Shown in pieces: positions 17,333 to 27,253 of a stretch of 64,000 nucleotides of DNA (positions are counted from its first letter, which is position 1; every line of letters begins with the position of its first letter). Source of the stretch: Agarivorans sp. TSD2052. GTDB lineage: Bacteria > Pseudomonadota > Gammaproteobacteria > Enterobacterales > Celerinatantimonadaceae. The notes beneath the pieces were generated by a model, which was not told where the DNA came from, did no database searches, and was given only the letters and a program-made list of their open reading frames with translations. The stretch spans positions 2,469,501-2,533,500 of the forward strand of contig NZ_CP096670.1 in assembly GCF_023238625.1 (NCBI RefSeq). Reading direction: 5' to 3'. The translations under genes were made by a program, and so were the position numbers.

Positions 17333-18487
17333 AGTTATTTGGCATCGTCCACCGGTTCGTTAGCATGCAACGATGTAGACAAGCTAATCACCCCATTAAC
17401 GTTATTATCTAAAGACAAAATATTAGTTTTGCTGATCCGATGACGATAGATTTCACGTAAATGCTAAATCGCATTCTTAACGCTTTTAACGTGTAAGCGG
17501 ATATCGTTAATCGAAAAAATTTGTTCGGCTCACCAATCAACTCACGATATTTCTTCTCATACATCGGCTTAATTGCATACCAATTGGTATCCAATATTTT
17601 CGCTGGATTTTCAAACTCCAACAAAAACTTTTGTAGCTCTTCAGGGTCAAACTCATCTTAGGTAATAAAGCGCAAAATAGCTTGGTCTATATCATCGTTG
17701 TAGCGATATTCTTCTTTGGCGAAAGCGCTTAATGTAAGCCACTACCAGCGTTAAAAAGTCGTCACTTAAGCAAGGGCTTTTAGCCACTAGAGTAGTTAAC
17801 GACAAGTTAGCTGAGGCACCAATAACTAAGGCATAACGTTTTAGCGTTGTATTAGGGAACAACGTATTGATATGAATTTTTAGTTTATTCAGATCCATAA
17901 ATGACAGTTTATAGTCTTTAGGTAACGAAATAATTGAAATAACCGACGAGCGGTGCTTAAAGAAGTGTAGTTCGTTGAGTTCCTCTGCATCATAATTGCT
18001 TTCTTGATACTTATTTAATGACTGCTTATAACGTTGAGATTCAATAGGTAGAATGCTGATACCTTCAATAGCTTGGGTATCACGGGTGAAGTGCGGAAAA
18101 TCAATCGTTCTAAAGAACAACTCATCGATGTTTACATCATCATTGACTGATTTATTTACGACACTTTCTGCGTAGGCTACAGGCCCAGCCATGCTCATGA
18201 ATAAGTCGTTAGCACCCAAGCGGACTGTTTCAGAAATATCTATACCCGCGCGGCGGGAATAGTTTTCATCGTAGTCTGTGGTCACTGCTTTTGCGGTCAA
18301 GATATTAAAAATTTGCTGAGAGATATATTGGTTGGCATATTTCTCAATGGTATTGACGTTTATGTCTTTGCCATTCTCACTTTCTTCTTGCTTTACATAA
18401 CGCATGATATCGTTATGTAGAGCATCATAGAGTTCCAAGGGAGGATCCGCCTCATGACATCTTCAGGAGAGTCGTTGCTTTCGCGTT

Positions 18488-19120
18488 CTACATTACTATT
18501 TTATGAAGAATTTTTAGCCATTCTTTGGCAATGAGCATATGTCCCGTATAGGATGGATGTACACCATCACCAGCCCAAAAGCTTGGTTCTCTATAGACTG
18601 ATGCCTGATTCATAATACCGTCCAATGGTAGTAAGTGAGCATCAAATTCTCGTGCTAATTCTCTTATGACATTAATCTTTGGATCTAAGTCTTCTCTCCA
18701 CTTAATTCTATCCTCTGGATAAGGTAAAACAAATGGTTCTACTATTATAATTTTAGCGTTTGTTTTGTCTTTAACCTGTAATAGTATATCTTTATAATGA
18801 TTTCTGAATGTTTCAATACTGATTGGATCATTATCATCATACCTTCTCCAACAATCATTTATACCGACAAATATTGAAACCACTGATGGGTAAAGAGCCG
18901 TACAGTCTTCTTCCCAACGATTTTTTAAATCAATAACTCTATTACCACTAATCCCTCTGTTTAGAAATTGTATATTTCGCTCTGGCTGTTCTGAAATAAA
19001 CATTGACGCCGCCATCATTGCATATCCATGACCTAAATCAAATCCATCTTCTTTATTTCTATCTGCATCTGTAATACTATCCCCTTGAAACAATATAGTT
19101 ATTTTATCTTCTGGGTTCAT
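18488..19120 (-). CDS. SGNH/GDSL-family hydrolase (probable esterase), recently acquired
   Basis: An intact 210-residue protein with the SGNH blocks in order: block I FQGDSITDADRN (catalytic Ser near residue 15), block II Gly in NRGISGNRV, block III GINDCW (Asn), block V DGVHPSYTGH (Asp-x-x-His). No signal peptide, so cytoplasmic. Relatives that I recall are common in Firmicutes and often deacetylate carbohydrates, but the substrate is inference. A strong GGAGG site precedes ATG 19120 by eight bases. It lies inside the broken tubulin-like gene, in AT-rich DNA unlike its neighbours, and is the only undamaged gene there, which suggests transfer and possibly selection. Confidence 0.83.
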   Translation of the reverse strand: MNPEDKITILFQGDSITDADRNKEDGFDLGHGYAMMAASMFISEQPERNIQFLNRGISGNRVIDLKNRWEEDCTALYPSVVSIFVGINDCWRRYDDNDPISIETFRNHYKDILLQVKDKTNAKIIIVEPFVLPYPEDRIKWREDLDPKINVIRELAREFDAHLLPLDGIMNQASVYREPSFWAGDGVHPSYTGHMLIAKEWLKILHKIVM

Positions 19121-19154
19121 AAGTTACGCCTCCATTATTTTTTATCACCTATTC

Positions 19155-19430
19155 TTACTTCTTAAAAACTTCATCAAATTTGTCCGTTATATGTTTTGGA
19201 ACAATTTTAGAGTAAGAGTAAGAATAATATAACCGAACAAAATACTTAGAATCCATTGACTTAAGCATACCAAGCTCTTCAATGGAACCAACACCTTCTA
19301 CAACTACTGCTTTTCCCAATGAGATTAACATATTTATAAATTCACGAAGCATTAACTTTGAATATTCGCTAATTTTAACAGGATCCATTGTTTGTTTTCA
19401 CAGTCGAATAATATCAATATTTTCAAAAAA
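19155..19430 (-). pseudogene. Remnant of an EAL-domain (c-di-GMP phosphodiesterase type) protein
   Basis: Minus-strand reading gives FFENIDIIRL, then a TGA, then KQTMDPVKISEYSKLM, followed by GKAVVVEGVGSIEELGMLKSM and a final YYSYSYSKIVPKH. This is the last third of an EAL domain: the DIIKLDK-like strand with the key Asp replaced by the stop, the AEGVE loop and the QGYYYSKP-like end. The EAL signature and most of the domain are missing. Further fragments up to about 19540 may belong to it in other frames. No function is expected. It precedes the SGNH gene by 34 bases on the same strand and probably travelled with it. Confidence 0.55.
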
Positions 19431-20226
19431 CTCGCTTCTTTAAAATAAATATTGATAGTGAAATTTTCAATATAAGAAAAACCCCACTCTTCATAAAGGT
19501 ACTTACACAACAATCTACCGGCATTAATATGCAAGGCTTCTTATACTTCAATGCAGTTACCTGAGATGTTGGGCAAGATAAAAATACCCGAAGTGAAGAT
19601 AGGTTCAAACACAAAAGAGTCGCGTTTATCAGACTAGATAGACTGAGAAACTTGGTAGTCGAAAGTTTTACTTAAGTATGAAAATTGTTGAGCTAATCCA
19701 AATTCTGAAGCCATACCAGAACCTGTTCCACCGCCCGCACTAAAGATATAGAAATACAAGCGCGATCGGTTAGCTTTAATCCCACAAGAGTCTACTAAGT
19801 AAGAATGAATATGACGCCAATCTTCGTTTATAAAGCTTCTGGTGTGTTTATTCAAAATGGTTTTGGCAAGGTATTGTCCCAAAATTGGCGCGTTACCAGC
19901 ACCACCTGCATGCACTTCAGACAAGTCCATCAACTGAAGCTTTTTGTATTCATCTAAGAACTTTTGACGACCCGCTTGCGAGGAGTATTTGATTCGACCA
20001 GCGATATCTTTGTCCAAGTCACCAACCAACACCACCGGTTCAATTAAAAACGCAGGGTTGTCAGCGTTGCCACGATCTAATGGTAAATGGTTTTTGATCC
20101 AACGCATCGGTTTAAATTCACGCTCTGCGCAAACTGGTCTTGATACTCAATTTCATTGAGATAGTGAGTGCGCGAGTTATAAAGCAGAGTGGCGACATCT
20201 AGAGCAATGTTTGAGCCGCAGCGACC

Positions 20227-20252
20227 AAAAAAAAGGCGCCTGTTGGCGCCTT
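20227..20252 (-). terminator. Rho-independent terminator of the suc operon
   Basis: On the minus strand AAGGCGCC-AACA-GGCGCCTT is followed by an eight-T run. It lies 18 bases after the sucD stop. The tubulin-like remnant begins at its last T, so the deletion that removed that gene's 5' end stopped at this terminator. Confidence 0.93.
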
Positions 20253-20269
20253 CATAAAGAGTTTAATGC

Positions 20270-21142
20270 TTACCAGCCGGTAATTTCACGGAGTGCTTTG
20301 CCTATATCGGCTAAGCTACGAACCGTTTTCACACCCGCATCTTCTAAGGCAGCAAACTTATCTGCTGCAGTACCTTTACCGCCAGCGATAATGGCACCAG
20401 CGTGGCCCATGCGCTTGCCAGGAGGAGCTGTAACACCCGCGATGTAAGATACAACAGGTTTAGTTACATTGGCTTTAATATATGCCGCAGCTTCTTCTTC
20501 CGCACTACCACCAATTTCGCCAATCATTACGATGGCTTCGGTTTTAGGGTCGTTTTGGAACATTTCTAGAATGTCGATGAAGTTTGAACCAGGAATGGGG
20601 TCCCCACCAATACCAACACAGGTAGATTGGCCGAAACCTTCATCTGTAGTCTGCTTAACCGCTTCATAAGTGAGTGTACCAGAACGTGATACGATACCCA
20701 CTTTACCTGCTTGATGAATGTGACCAGGCATGATGCCAATTTTACACTGATCAGGCGTGATAACACCTGGGCAGTTAGGGCCAATCATACGTGCACCGGC
20801 TTCATCTAGCTTCACTTTCACGTCAAGCATATCTAAAGTTGGGATGCCTTCAGTAATAGTGATGATGATTTTAATGCCTGCAGCAATGGCTTCTAAGATA
20901 GCGTCTTTACAAAATGGCGCGGGTACATAGATTACTGTAGCATCAGCGCCAGTAGCTTGTACTGCTTCACTTACGGTATTAAATACAGGCAGACCTAAAT
21001 GCGTTTGACCACCTTTACCAGGTGATACACCACCCACCATTTGGGTTCCGTACTCAATCGCTTGTTCTGAGTGAAAAGTACCCTGTCCACCCGTGAAACC
21101 CTGACAGATCACCTTGGTATTTTTGTCGATTAAAATGCTCAT
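20270..21142 (-). CDS. sucD: SucD, succinyl-CoA ligase alpha subunit
   Basis: The 290-residue alpha subunit of the TCA-cycle enzyme that turns succinyl-CoA into succinate with nucleotide triphosphate formation. CoA-binding Rossmann motif [14 protein letters not shown] is near residue 14, and the phospho-His loop [14 protein letters not shown] near residue 246 carries the catalytic His. E. coli SucD has 289 residues. Its ATG overlaps the sucC stop by one base (TAATG), so the subunits are coupled. Confidence 0.97.
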   Translation of the reverse strand: MSILIDKNTKVICQGFTGGQGTFHSEQAIEYGTQMVGGVSPGKGGQTHLGLPVFNTVSEAVQATGADATVIYVPAPFCKDAILEAIAAGIKIIITITEGIPTLDMLDVKVKLDEAGARMIGPNCPGVITPDQCKIGIMPGHIHQAGKVGIVSRSGTLTYEAVKQTTDEGFGQSTCVGIGGDPIPGSNFIDILEMFQNDPKTEAIVMIGEIGGSAEEEAAAYIKANVTKPVVSYIAGVTAPPGKRMGHAGAIIAGGKGTAADKFAALEDAGVKTVRSLADIGKALREITGW

Positions 21143-22308
21143 TATTTGGCCTCCGCTGCTTTAACTACTTGCTCTGCAGCGTCAGTTAAGCTGGTTGCTG
21201 CAATAATGTTAAGGCCTGACTCAGCCAAACGTTGGGTACCTAATTCTGCATTGTTACCTTCAAGGCGAACAACAACGGGTACACTCACACCAACTTCTTC
21301 TACGGCGCCAATAATACCGTCAGCGATTAAATCACAACGAACAATACCGCCAAAAATGTTTACCAGTACAGCTTTCACTTTGTCGTCTGACAAGATGATC
21401 TTGAATGCTTCTGTAACACGTTCTTTAGTTGCACCGCCACCAACATCAAGGAAGTTGGCTGGAGAACCGCCATGTAATTGCACGATATCCATGGTACCCA
21501 TCGCAAGGCCAGCACCATTTACCATACAACCAATGCTTCCATCTAGCGCTACGTAGTTTAGCTCCCATTGTGCAGCATGCGCTTCACGCTCATCTTCTTG
21601 CGAAGGATCGTGCATCTCGCGCAGTTTAGGCTGGCGATACATCGCATTTGAATCGATGTTAATTTTGCCGTCTAGACAGATTAAATCGCCACTACCAGTC
21701 ACGACCAGTGGGTTAATTTCTAGCAAGGCTAAATCATGATCAGTGAACATTTCAGCTAAACCGATAAAGATTTTAGTAAATTGGCGAATTTGGTTACCTT
21801 CTAGGCCCAACTTAAATGCCAATTCACGCGCTTGATAGGCTTGAGGACCTACTAATGGGTCAATCGCCATTTGATGAATCAACTCAGGCGTTTCTTCAGC
21901 AACTTTTTCGATTTCCATGCCACCTTCAGTTGATGCCATAAACACCACCCGACGTGAAGCACGGTCAACAACAGCGCCTAAATACAGCTCATTAGCAATA
22001 TCTGAAGCTTCTTCTACTAAGATTTTTGATACTGGCTGGCCATTAGCATCAGTTTGATAAGTCACTAAGTTTTTGCCTAACCATTGCTGGGCAAATGCTT
22101 TAATTTCTTCTTTATCAGACGTTACTTTTACGCCGCCGGCTTTACCGCGTCCACCTGCGTGAACTTGAGTTTTAACTACCCATGTAGTGCCAGGGATTTT
22201 GCCCGCAGCTTCAGCTGCTTCTTGTGGGGTATCACAGGCGTAACCTTCTGGCACTGGCAAGCCATAGTCGGCAAATAATTGCTTGGCCTGATATTCATGC
22301 AAATTCAT
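21142..22308 (-). CDS. sucC: SucC, succinyl-CoA ligase beta subunit
   Basis: ATP-grasp subunit of succinyl-CoA ligase, 388 residues, exactly the E. coli length. N-terminus [20 protein letters not shown], nucleotide-binding [13 protein letters not shown] near residue 54, and [11 protein letters not shown] near 320 are all standard. Follows sucB after 92 bases containing a hairpin. Confidence 0.97.
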   Translation of the reverse strand: MNLHEYQAKQLFADYGLPVPEGYACDTPQEAAEAAGKIPGTTWVVKTQVHAGGRGKAGGVKVTSDKEEIKAFAQQWLGKNLVTYQTDANGQPVSKILVEEASDIANELYLGAVVDRASRRVVFMASTEGGMEIEKVAEETPELIHQMAIDPLVGPQAYQARELAFKLGLEGNQIRQFTKIFIGLAEMFTDHDLALLEINPLVVTGSGDLICLDGKINIDSNAMYRQPKLREMHDPSQEDEREAHAAQWELNYVALDGSIGCMVNGAGLAMGTMDIVQLHGGSPANFLDVGGGATKERVTEAFKIILSDDKVKAVLVNIFGGIVRCDLIADGIIGAVEEVGVSVPVVVRLEGNNAELGTQRLAESGLNIIAATSLTDAAEQVVKAAEAK

Positions 22309-22367
22309 GATGTTCTATCCATAGTGTTAGGGGATACATGTTAGGTGCTGCACACCTTTCCGAATAA

Positions 22368-22386
22368 GGGCCTGAAATTCAGGCCC
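22368..22386 (-). repeat. Hairpin between sucB and sucC
   Basis: GGGCCTGAAATTCAGGCCC is a near-perfect inverted repeat 15 bases after the sucB stop. On the minus strand only TTATT follows, so it is a weak terminator at best; it may instead stabilise the upstream message or trim sucCD expression. Confidence 0.5.
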
Positions 22387-22400
22387 AAAACAAACTTTTA

Positions 22401-23579
22401 TTACACGTCGAGCAACAAACGTGTTGGATCTTCAAGTAACTCTTTAATGGTTACCAAGAAACCAACAGACTCTTTTCCATCTACCAAACGGTGGTCATAG
22501 GACAACGCTAAGTACATCATTGGTAGAATTTCCACTTGGCCATTCACAGCCATTGGTCGGTCTTGAATTTTGTGCATGCCTAAAATGGCACTTTGCGGCG
22601 GATTAATAATTGGCGTTGACATTAGAGAGCCAAATACACCACCGTTAGTAATGGTGAAGTTACCGCCGGTTAACTCATCTACGGTGAGTTTGCCATCACG
22701 GCCCTTAATTGCTAGTTCGCGAATACCTTTTTCGATATCGGCAACACTGAGCAAATCGCAATCACGCAGCACAGGTGTCACTAAACCACGCGGCGTTGAG
22801 ACAGCAATGCTGACATCGAAATAGTTGTGGTAAACAATTTCATCGCCATCAATAGAGGCGTTAACTTCAGGGAAACGTTTTAGCGCTTCTACCACCGCTT
22901 TAACGTAGAACGACATAAAGCCTAAACGAATGTCGTGACGCTTCTCAAACACTTCTTGATATTGCTTACGCAACGTCATGATGGGTTTCATGTTAACTTC
23001 ATTAAAGGTAGTTAACATCGCTGTGGTATTTTTTGCTTCTAATAAGCGCTCTGCAACACGCTTACGTAACCGTGTCATTGCTACACGTTTTTGGCTACGT
23101 GAAGATAGAGGCGCTTGTGGAGCGGCGTCTACTTTAGCTTTAGTTTCTGAGGCGGCTGGTTTAGCAATATGTGCTTCAACATCTTCTTTAGTAACACGAC
23201 CACTTGGGCCAGTGCCTTTGATTGCAGAAGCGTCGATGCCCTTCTCTGCCACCAACCGACGAACAGAAGGAGACAATTCGTCGCCGCTGTCTGCCGCGCT
23301 AGTGTCTGCTGTCTTGCTAGTCACTTCTTCGCCTGCAACTGCGCCTGCTTTCATTTTGCCGATCACTTGTTGTCCAAGAACCGTAGCGCCTTCTGCTTCG
23401 ATAATTTCTTCTAAAACACCGGCTTCCATTGCTGGCACTTCAAGCACCACTTTATCGGTTTCGATATCAACAATAACTTCGTCACGCTCTACTGTATCGC
23501 CTGGCTGTTTATGCCACGTGGCAATCGACGCATCCGCTACTGATTCAGGTAGGTCTGGCACTTTTATTTCAATGCTCAT
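22401..23579 (-). CDS. sucB: SucB, dihydrolipoyl succinyltransferase (E2 of 2-oxoglutarate dehydrogenase)
   Basis: The 392-residue E2 core enzyme has an N-terminal lipoyl domain with lipoyl-Lys in [10 protein letters not shown] (near residue 43), a peripheral subunit-binding domain ([20 protein letters not shown], residues 104-123), and a catalytic acyltransferase domain with [10 protein letters not shown] near residue 365, whose His is catalytic. It transfers succinyl groups to CoA. It begins 21 bases after sucA ends. Confidence 0.97.
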   Translation of the reverse strand: MSIEIKVPDLPESVADASIATWHKQPGDTVERDEVIVDIETDKVVLEVPAMEAGVLEEIIEAEGATVLGQQVIGKMKAGAVAGEEVTSKTADTSAADSGDELSPSVRRLVAEKGIDASAIKGTGPSGRVTKEDVEAHIAKPAASETKAKVDAAPQAPLSSRSQKRVAMTRLRKRVAERLLEAKNTTAMLTTFNEVNMKPIMTLRKQYQEVFEKRHDIRLGFMSFYVKAVVEALKRFPEVNASIDGDEIVYHNYFDVSIAVSTPRGLVTPVLRDCDLLSVADIEKGIRELAIKGRDGKLTVDELTGGNFTITNGGVFGSLMSTPIINPPQSAILGMHKIQDRPMAVNGQVEILPMMYLALSYDHRLVDGKESVGFLVTIKELLEDPTRLLLDV

Positions 23580-23600
23580 TAAAGCTTCCTTTATTCTTTT

Positions 23601-26405
23601 TTATTCAACTGTCAACGCATCAGTAACTAGCGCGCGTTGTTGTTTCAAGTGAAGGGACATATACCCAACCGCAGGTGACGCAGATGCTGGTCGACCAGCA
23701 TAACGTAAGTTTGCTCCGGCAGGGATTACCGATTTAAAATGATGCTGGCTACTATACCAAGCACCTTGGTTTAGTGGTTCTTCCTGACACCACACAAATC
23801 GTTCAACATGTTGGTACTGCTCAAAGATTTCTTTAACATCTTGGTCTGGGAATGGGTAAAGTTGCTCGATACGTATCAATGCTACGTCTGTTTGCTCATT
23901 CTTACGGCGCTGTTCTAGCAGGTCGTAATAAACTTTCCCCGAACACATGACTACTTGGCGAACTTGCGCAGGGTCTAACTCGTCAACTTCACCAATAGCA
24001 TTGTAAAACTTACCGTCGGCTAACTCCTCAAGACTAGACACCGCTAGTGGATGACGTAGCAAAGACTTAGGTGACATAACTACCAGCGGACGACGCATAG
24101 GGCGAACCTGTTGACGGCGTAACATGTGGTAAACCTGAGAAGGGGTCGAGGGCACACATACTTGCATATTGTGCTCGGCACAAAGTTGTAAGTAACGCTC
24201 TAAACGCGCAGATGAGTGCTCTGGCCCCTGCCCTTCATAACCATGAGGAAGCAACATAACCAAGCCACACATACGGCCCCATTTTTGCTCACCAGATGAT
24301 AAGAATTGATCGATAACCACTTGGGCACCATTGGCAAAATCGCCAAACTGTGCTTCCCAGATGACTAAGGTTGAAGGCTCAGCAGTCGTGTAACCATATT
24401 CAAAAGCGAGCACTGCTTCTTCAGATAACACCGAATCAAACAGAGCTAAATGGCCTTGCTCTTCAGATAAATTCTTCAACGGCACATAGGTAGAAGCATC
24501 AGTTTGATTATGTAATACCGCATGGCGGTGGAAAAAAGTTCCCCGACCTGAATCCTGGCCTGTAATACGAATATTTTGCTTTTCATCAAGCAAGCTCGCA
24601 TACGCTAAGTTTTCGGCAAAACCCCAATCGACCGGCTTTTCGCCGCGAGTCATTAGGCCTCGGTCATCATTGATTTTGCGAACTCGCGGATGTAAAACGT
24701 GTTCTTCAGGTAATGTAGTCAGACGCTCGCCTAAGTCCTGAACAGCTTGAATAGACAGCGACGTATCGTAGTCCATATCCCATTCGTGCCCTAAGTATGG
24801 TCGCCAGTCAACACTGTGCTCAGTCATTGGACGCCATTCTTCAACGACGCAATCACCATTATCAAGCTGATCGCGATAGCCATTAACCAATGCGGTAGCG
24901 TCAGCACTTTCCAACTGACCGCGCTCGATCATAATGTCGGCATACACTTTACGCGGCGTAGGATGTTTCTTAATTTTTTGATACATCAAAGGCTGCGTTG
25001 CATTAGGCTCATCGGCTTCATTGTGACCATGACGTCGGTAACATACTAAGTCGATAACTACATCACGTTTAAAGGTATTGCGGTAATCAAGGGCCATTTG
25101 GCTAACAAATGCTACCGCTTCAGGGTCATCACCATTTACATGGAAAATAGGCGCCTGAACCATTTTGGCAATATCAGTACAATATTGAGTAGAGCGCGTA
25201 TCTCTTGGATTAGACGTAGTGAAACCAACCTGGTTGTTGACCACGATTCGAACCGTACCACCAACTTTAAAGCCACGAGCTTGTGACATATTAAAAGTTT
25301 CTTGTACTACACCTTGACCCGCGATAGCCGAGTCACCATGGATAGTAATCGGTAAGCAGTTTTCACCCGCGCGGCGATCTTGACGAGCACGAACTGACCC
25401 CATAACCACCGGATTAACGATCTCTAAGTGAGATGGGTTAAACGCCAATGACATGTGTACGTTACCGCCGGGGGTCGCAAAATCTGAACTAAACCCTTGG
25501 TGGTACTTAACATCACCAGTGCCCCAAGTTTCATCGTGCTTTTTACCGGCAAACTCATCAAATAGCTCTGATGGATTTTTACCTAATACGTTAACCAGTA
25601 CATTGAGACGCCCGCGGTGAGCCATGCCCACCACCACTTCTTTGGTTCCCTGAATACCAGCAGAACGAACAATTTCTTTGAGCATCACCAAAAGGCTATC
25701 ACCGCCTTCTAAAGAAAAGCGTTTTGCCCCTGGAAATTTTGCGCCTAAGTATTTTTCAAGGCCTTCAGCAGCGGTTAAGCTTTTCAAAAAGCGTACTCGA
25801 TCTTCTTGAGTAAATTCACCTTGACCTTCTACCGACTCTAAACGGCTTTGGATCCAGCGTTTTTCGTCAGTATCGGTAATGTGCATATACTCGGCACCGA
25901 TAGAGCCACAATAAGTTTTCAGTAAAGACTTATGAATGTCTTTAAGCGCCATGGTGTCTTTACCAATAGCATAAGAACCTACGTTGAAGGTTTCTTCGAA
26001 ATCTGCACTATCTAAGGCGTGAAACTCGGGAGACAAATCAGCAACACGTTCTTGCTGCCAAAGACCTAGAGGGTCTAGTTGAGCATGTTGATGGCCACGG
26101 AAGCGATAAGCATTAATCAACTGCAATACTTTAACTTGCTTAGCGCCGTGTTGTGGATCTTCTACCGGAGAACTAAATCGTGATGTGTCTTTCGCTAAAC
26201 GACGAAAATAATCACGGATAGGAGCGTGAGGGGTGTCTTCTACTGCACCATCTACAGCGGGTAAATCAGAGAATACCTGCTGCCATTCTTCTGATACAGA
26301 CGAAGGGTCTTCTAAAAATGCCTCATAGAGGTCTTCAATATAGGTCGAATTAGCACCAGCTAAATGCGAGGACTCTAGCCAGGCCTTCATTACGCCATTT
26401 TGCAT
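23601..26405 (-). CDS. sucA: SucA, 2-oxoglutarate dehydrogenase E1
   Basis: Thiamine diphosphate-dependent E1 component, 934 residues (E. coli 933), which decarboxylates 2-oxoglutarate and reductively succinylates SucB. The N-terminal LEDPSSVSEEWQQVF helix region, the catalytic GMAHRGRLNVLVNVLGK segment near residue 262 and the ThDP-type GDSAIAGQGVVQE near 356 are visible. It follows sdhB after a 123-base gap with a terminator-like hairpin, so part of its expression may come from its own promoter. Confidence 0.97.
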   Translation of the reverse strand: MQNGVMKAWLESSHLAGANSTYIEDLYEAFLEDPSSVSEEWQQVFSDLPAVDGAVEDTPHAPIRDYFRRLAKDTSRFSSPVEDPQHGAKQVKVLQLINAYRFRGHQHAQLDPLGLWQQERVADLSPEFHALDSADFEETFNVGSYAIGKDTMALKDIHKSLLKTYCGSIGAEYMHITDTDEKRWIQSRLESVEGQGEFTQEDRVRFLKSLTAAEGLEKYLGAKFPGAKRFSLEGGDSLLVMLKEIVRSAGIQGTKEVVVGMAHRGRLNVLVNVLGKNPSELFDEFAGKKHDETWGTGDVKYHQGFSSDFATPGGNVHMSLAFNPSHLEIVNPVVMGSVRARQDRRAGENCLPITIHGDSAIAGQGVVQETFNMSQARGFKVGGTVRIVVNNQVGFTTSNPRDTRSTQYCTDIAKMVQAPIFHVNGDDPEAVAFVSQMALDYRNTFKRDVVIDLVCYRRHGHNEADEPNATQPLMYQKIKKHPTPRKVYADIMIERGQLESADATALVNGYRDQLDNGDCVVEEWRPMTEHSVDWRPYLGHEWDMDYDTSLSIQAVQDLGERLTTLPEEHVLHPRVRKINDDRGLMTRGEKPVDWGFAENLAYASLLDEKQNIRITGQDSGRGTFFHRHAVLHNQTDASTYVPLKNLSEEQGHLALFDSVLSEEAVLAFEYGYTTAEPSTLVIWEAQFGDFANGAQVVIDQFLSSGEQKWGRMCGLVMLLPHGYEGQGPEHSSARLERYLQLCAEHNMQVCVPSTPSQVYHMLRRQQVRPMRRPLVVMSPKSLLRHPLAVSSLEELADGKFYNAIGEVDELDPAQVRQVVMCSGKVYYDLLEQRRKNEQTDVALIRIEQLYPFPDQDVKEIFEQYQHVERFVWCQEEPLNQGAWYSSQHHFKSVIPAGANLRYAGRPASASPAVGYMSLHLKQQRALVTDALTVE

Positions 26406-26458
26406 TTAAACGCTATCCCTTTCTTTTCTACGTCACTATTTGACTTAATAGGGTTTGA

Positions 26459-26497
26459 TAAAAAAATAGCCATTCTACCGAGGTAAAATGGCTATTT
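26459..26497 (-). terminator. Terminator-like hairpin between sdhB and sucA
   Basis: On the minus strand AAATAGCCATTTTACC pairs with a TAGAATGGCTATTT arm (one mismatch region) around a short loop, followed by a run of seven T. It lies between sdhB (ends 26529) and sucA (starts 26405), so it should reduce read-through from the sdh into the suc genes. Confidence 0.72.
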
Positions 26498-26528
26498 AGA
26501 AGCAGTTAATAAAAAAATTAACTATTTG

Positions 26529-27242
26529 CTAAACAGCCCGTTTTATCAGCATCGATTTAATGTGACCGATAGCTTTTGTCGGGTTTAATCCTTTAGGACA
26601 AACACTTACACAATTCATGATGCCATGGCAACGAAAAACGCTAAATGCATCATCTAATTCTGCTAGGCGTTCATCTGTTGCTGTATCACGACTATCTGCC
26701 AACCAACGATAAGCGGCTAACAAGCCAGCTGGGCCAACAAATTTGTCGGGATTCCACCAAAAAGATGGGCAAGAAGTAGAACAACATGCACAAAGGATAC
26801 ATTCGTACATACCATCTATCTTTTCGCGCTCTTCTGGGCTCTGTAAATGCTCACGAGCCGGTGGAATTTGCTCATCATTAATCAAAAACGGCTTAATGCG
26901 AGCATAGTTATCATAAAATTGCCCCATATCCACAACTAGGTCGCGGACTACAGGTAGACCAGGAAGGGGGCGGATCACAATATCCCCTTTTCCTAAGAGA
27001 TCTGACAGCGGTGTAATGCATGCCAAACCATTTTTGCCATTCATGTTGATACCATCTGAACCACAAACCCCTTCGCGGCAAGAGCGACGAAAAGCTATGC
27101 TAGGGTCTTGTTCTTTAAGTAAAATCAAAGCATCTAGTACCATCATATCAGAGCCCTCAGGGACCTCAAGCTGATATGACTTCATCTTTGGCTTTGCATC
27201 AGTATCTGGGTTGTAGCGGTACAAAGAAAAATTAACGTTCAT
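26529..27242 (-). CDS. sdhB: SdhB, succinate dehydrogenase iron-sulfur subunit
   Basis: The 237-residue subunit carries three FeS clusters between FAD and quinone. The [2Fe-2S] Cys set is in SCREGVCGSDG near residue 55, and the [4Fe-4S] and [3Fe-4S] sets are in CILCACCSTSCP near 148 and RCHGIMNCVSVCPKG near 205. E. coli SdhB has 238 residues. It is 11 bases after sdhA, the last gene of sdhCDAB. Confidence 0.97.
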   Translation of the reverse strand: MNVNFSLYRYNPDTDAKPKMKSYQLEVPEGSDMMVLDALILLKEQDPSIAFRRSCREGVCGSDGINMNGKNGLACITPLSDLLGKGDIVIRPLPGLPVVRDLVVDMGQFYDNYARIKPFLINDEQIPPAREHLQSPEEREKIDGMYECILCACCSTSCPSFWWNPDKFVGPAGLLAAYRWLADSRDTATDERLAELDDAFSVFRCHGIMNCVSVCPKGLNPTKAIGHIKSMLIKRAV

Positions 27243-27253
27243 TTGCCGCCTCC

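Larger units (their letters stand above)
18485..19558. other. AT-rich insertion splitting the tubulin-like pseudogene
   Basis: The pseudogene's reading frame is lost just after PNISGN at about 19558 and resumes with ERESNDSPEDVMR at about 18488. The DNA between is more AT-rich than the flanks (38 G/C of 120 bases at 18781-18900 by hand count), and carries an intact SGNH hydrolase gene plus an EAL-domain remnant, both on the minus strand. I see no transposase, no terminal inverted repeats and no clear target duplication. How it arrived is unknown. Confidence 0.6.
17335..20226 (-). pseudogene. Decayed tubulin/FtsZ-superfamily GTPase gene, interrupted
   Basis: Translating the minus strand piecewise gives one protein. 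Near 20226 it begins already inside the nucleotide-binding region (GRCGSNIALDVATLLYNSR) without a start codon. At 20107-19637 it carries the tubulin signature GGGTGSG within FSAGGGTGSGMASEFG. Damage seen: missing 5' end directly abutting the sucD terminator; a frameshift near 20135 (reading moves to the EFKPMRWIKNH frame); TAG at 19634-19636 followed by continuing sense (SDKRDSFVFEPIFTSG); a 1.07-kb insertion at about 18485-19558; frameshifts near 18450, 17730 and 17520; TAA at about 17659 and TAG at about 17463. The final frame ends at TAA 17335. The larger open remnants are 19634-20107 and 17692-18438. Long bacterial tubulin-like proteins of this sort (FtsZ-like/Tubulin_2 group) have been proposed to act in membrane remodelling; here the gene cannot be functional. 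Confidence 0.82.

Noticed and set aside
19500-19570. Possible integron attC site at the edge of the SGNH insert.
   Set aside because: GTTACCT there does not fit the GTTRRRY core and no paired second core was found.
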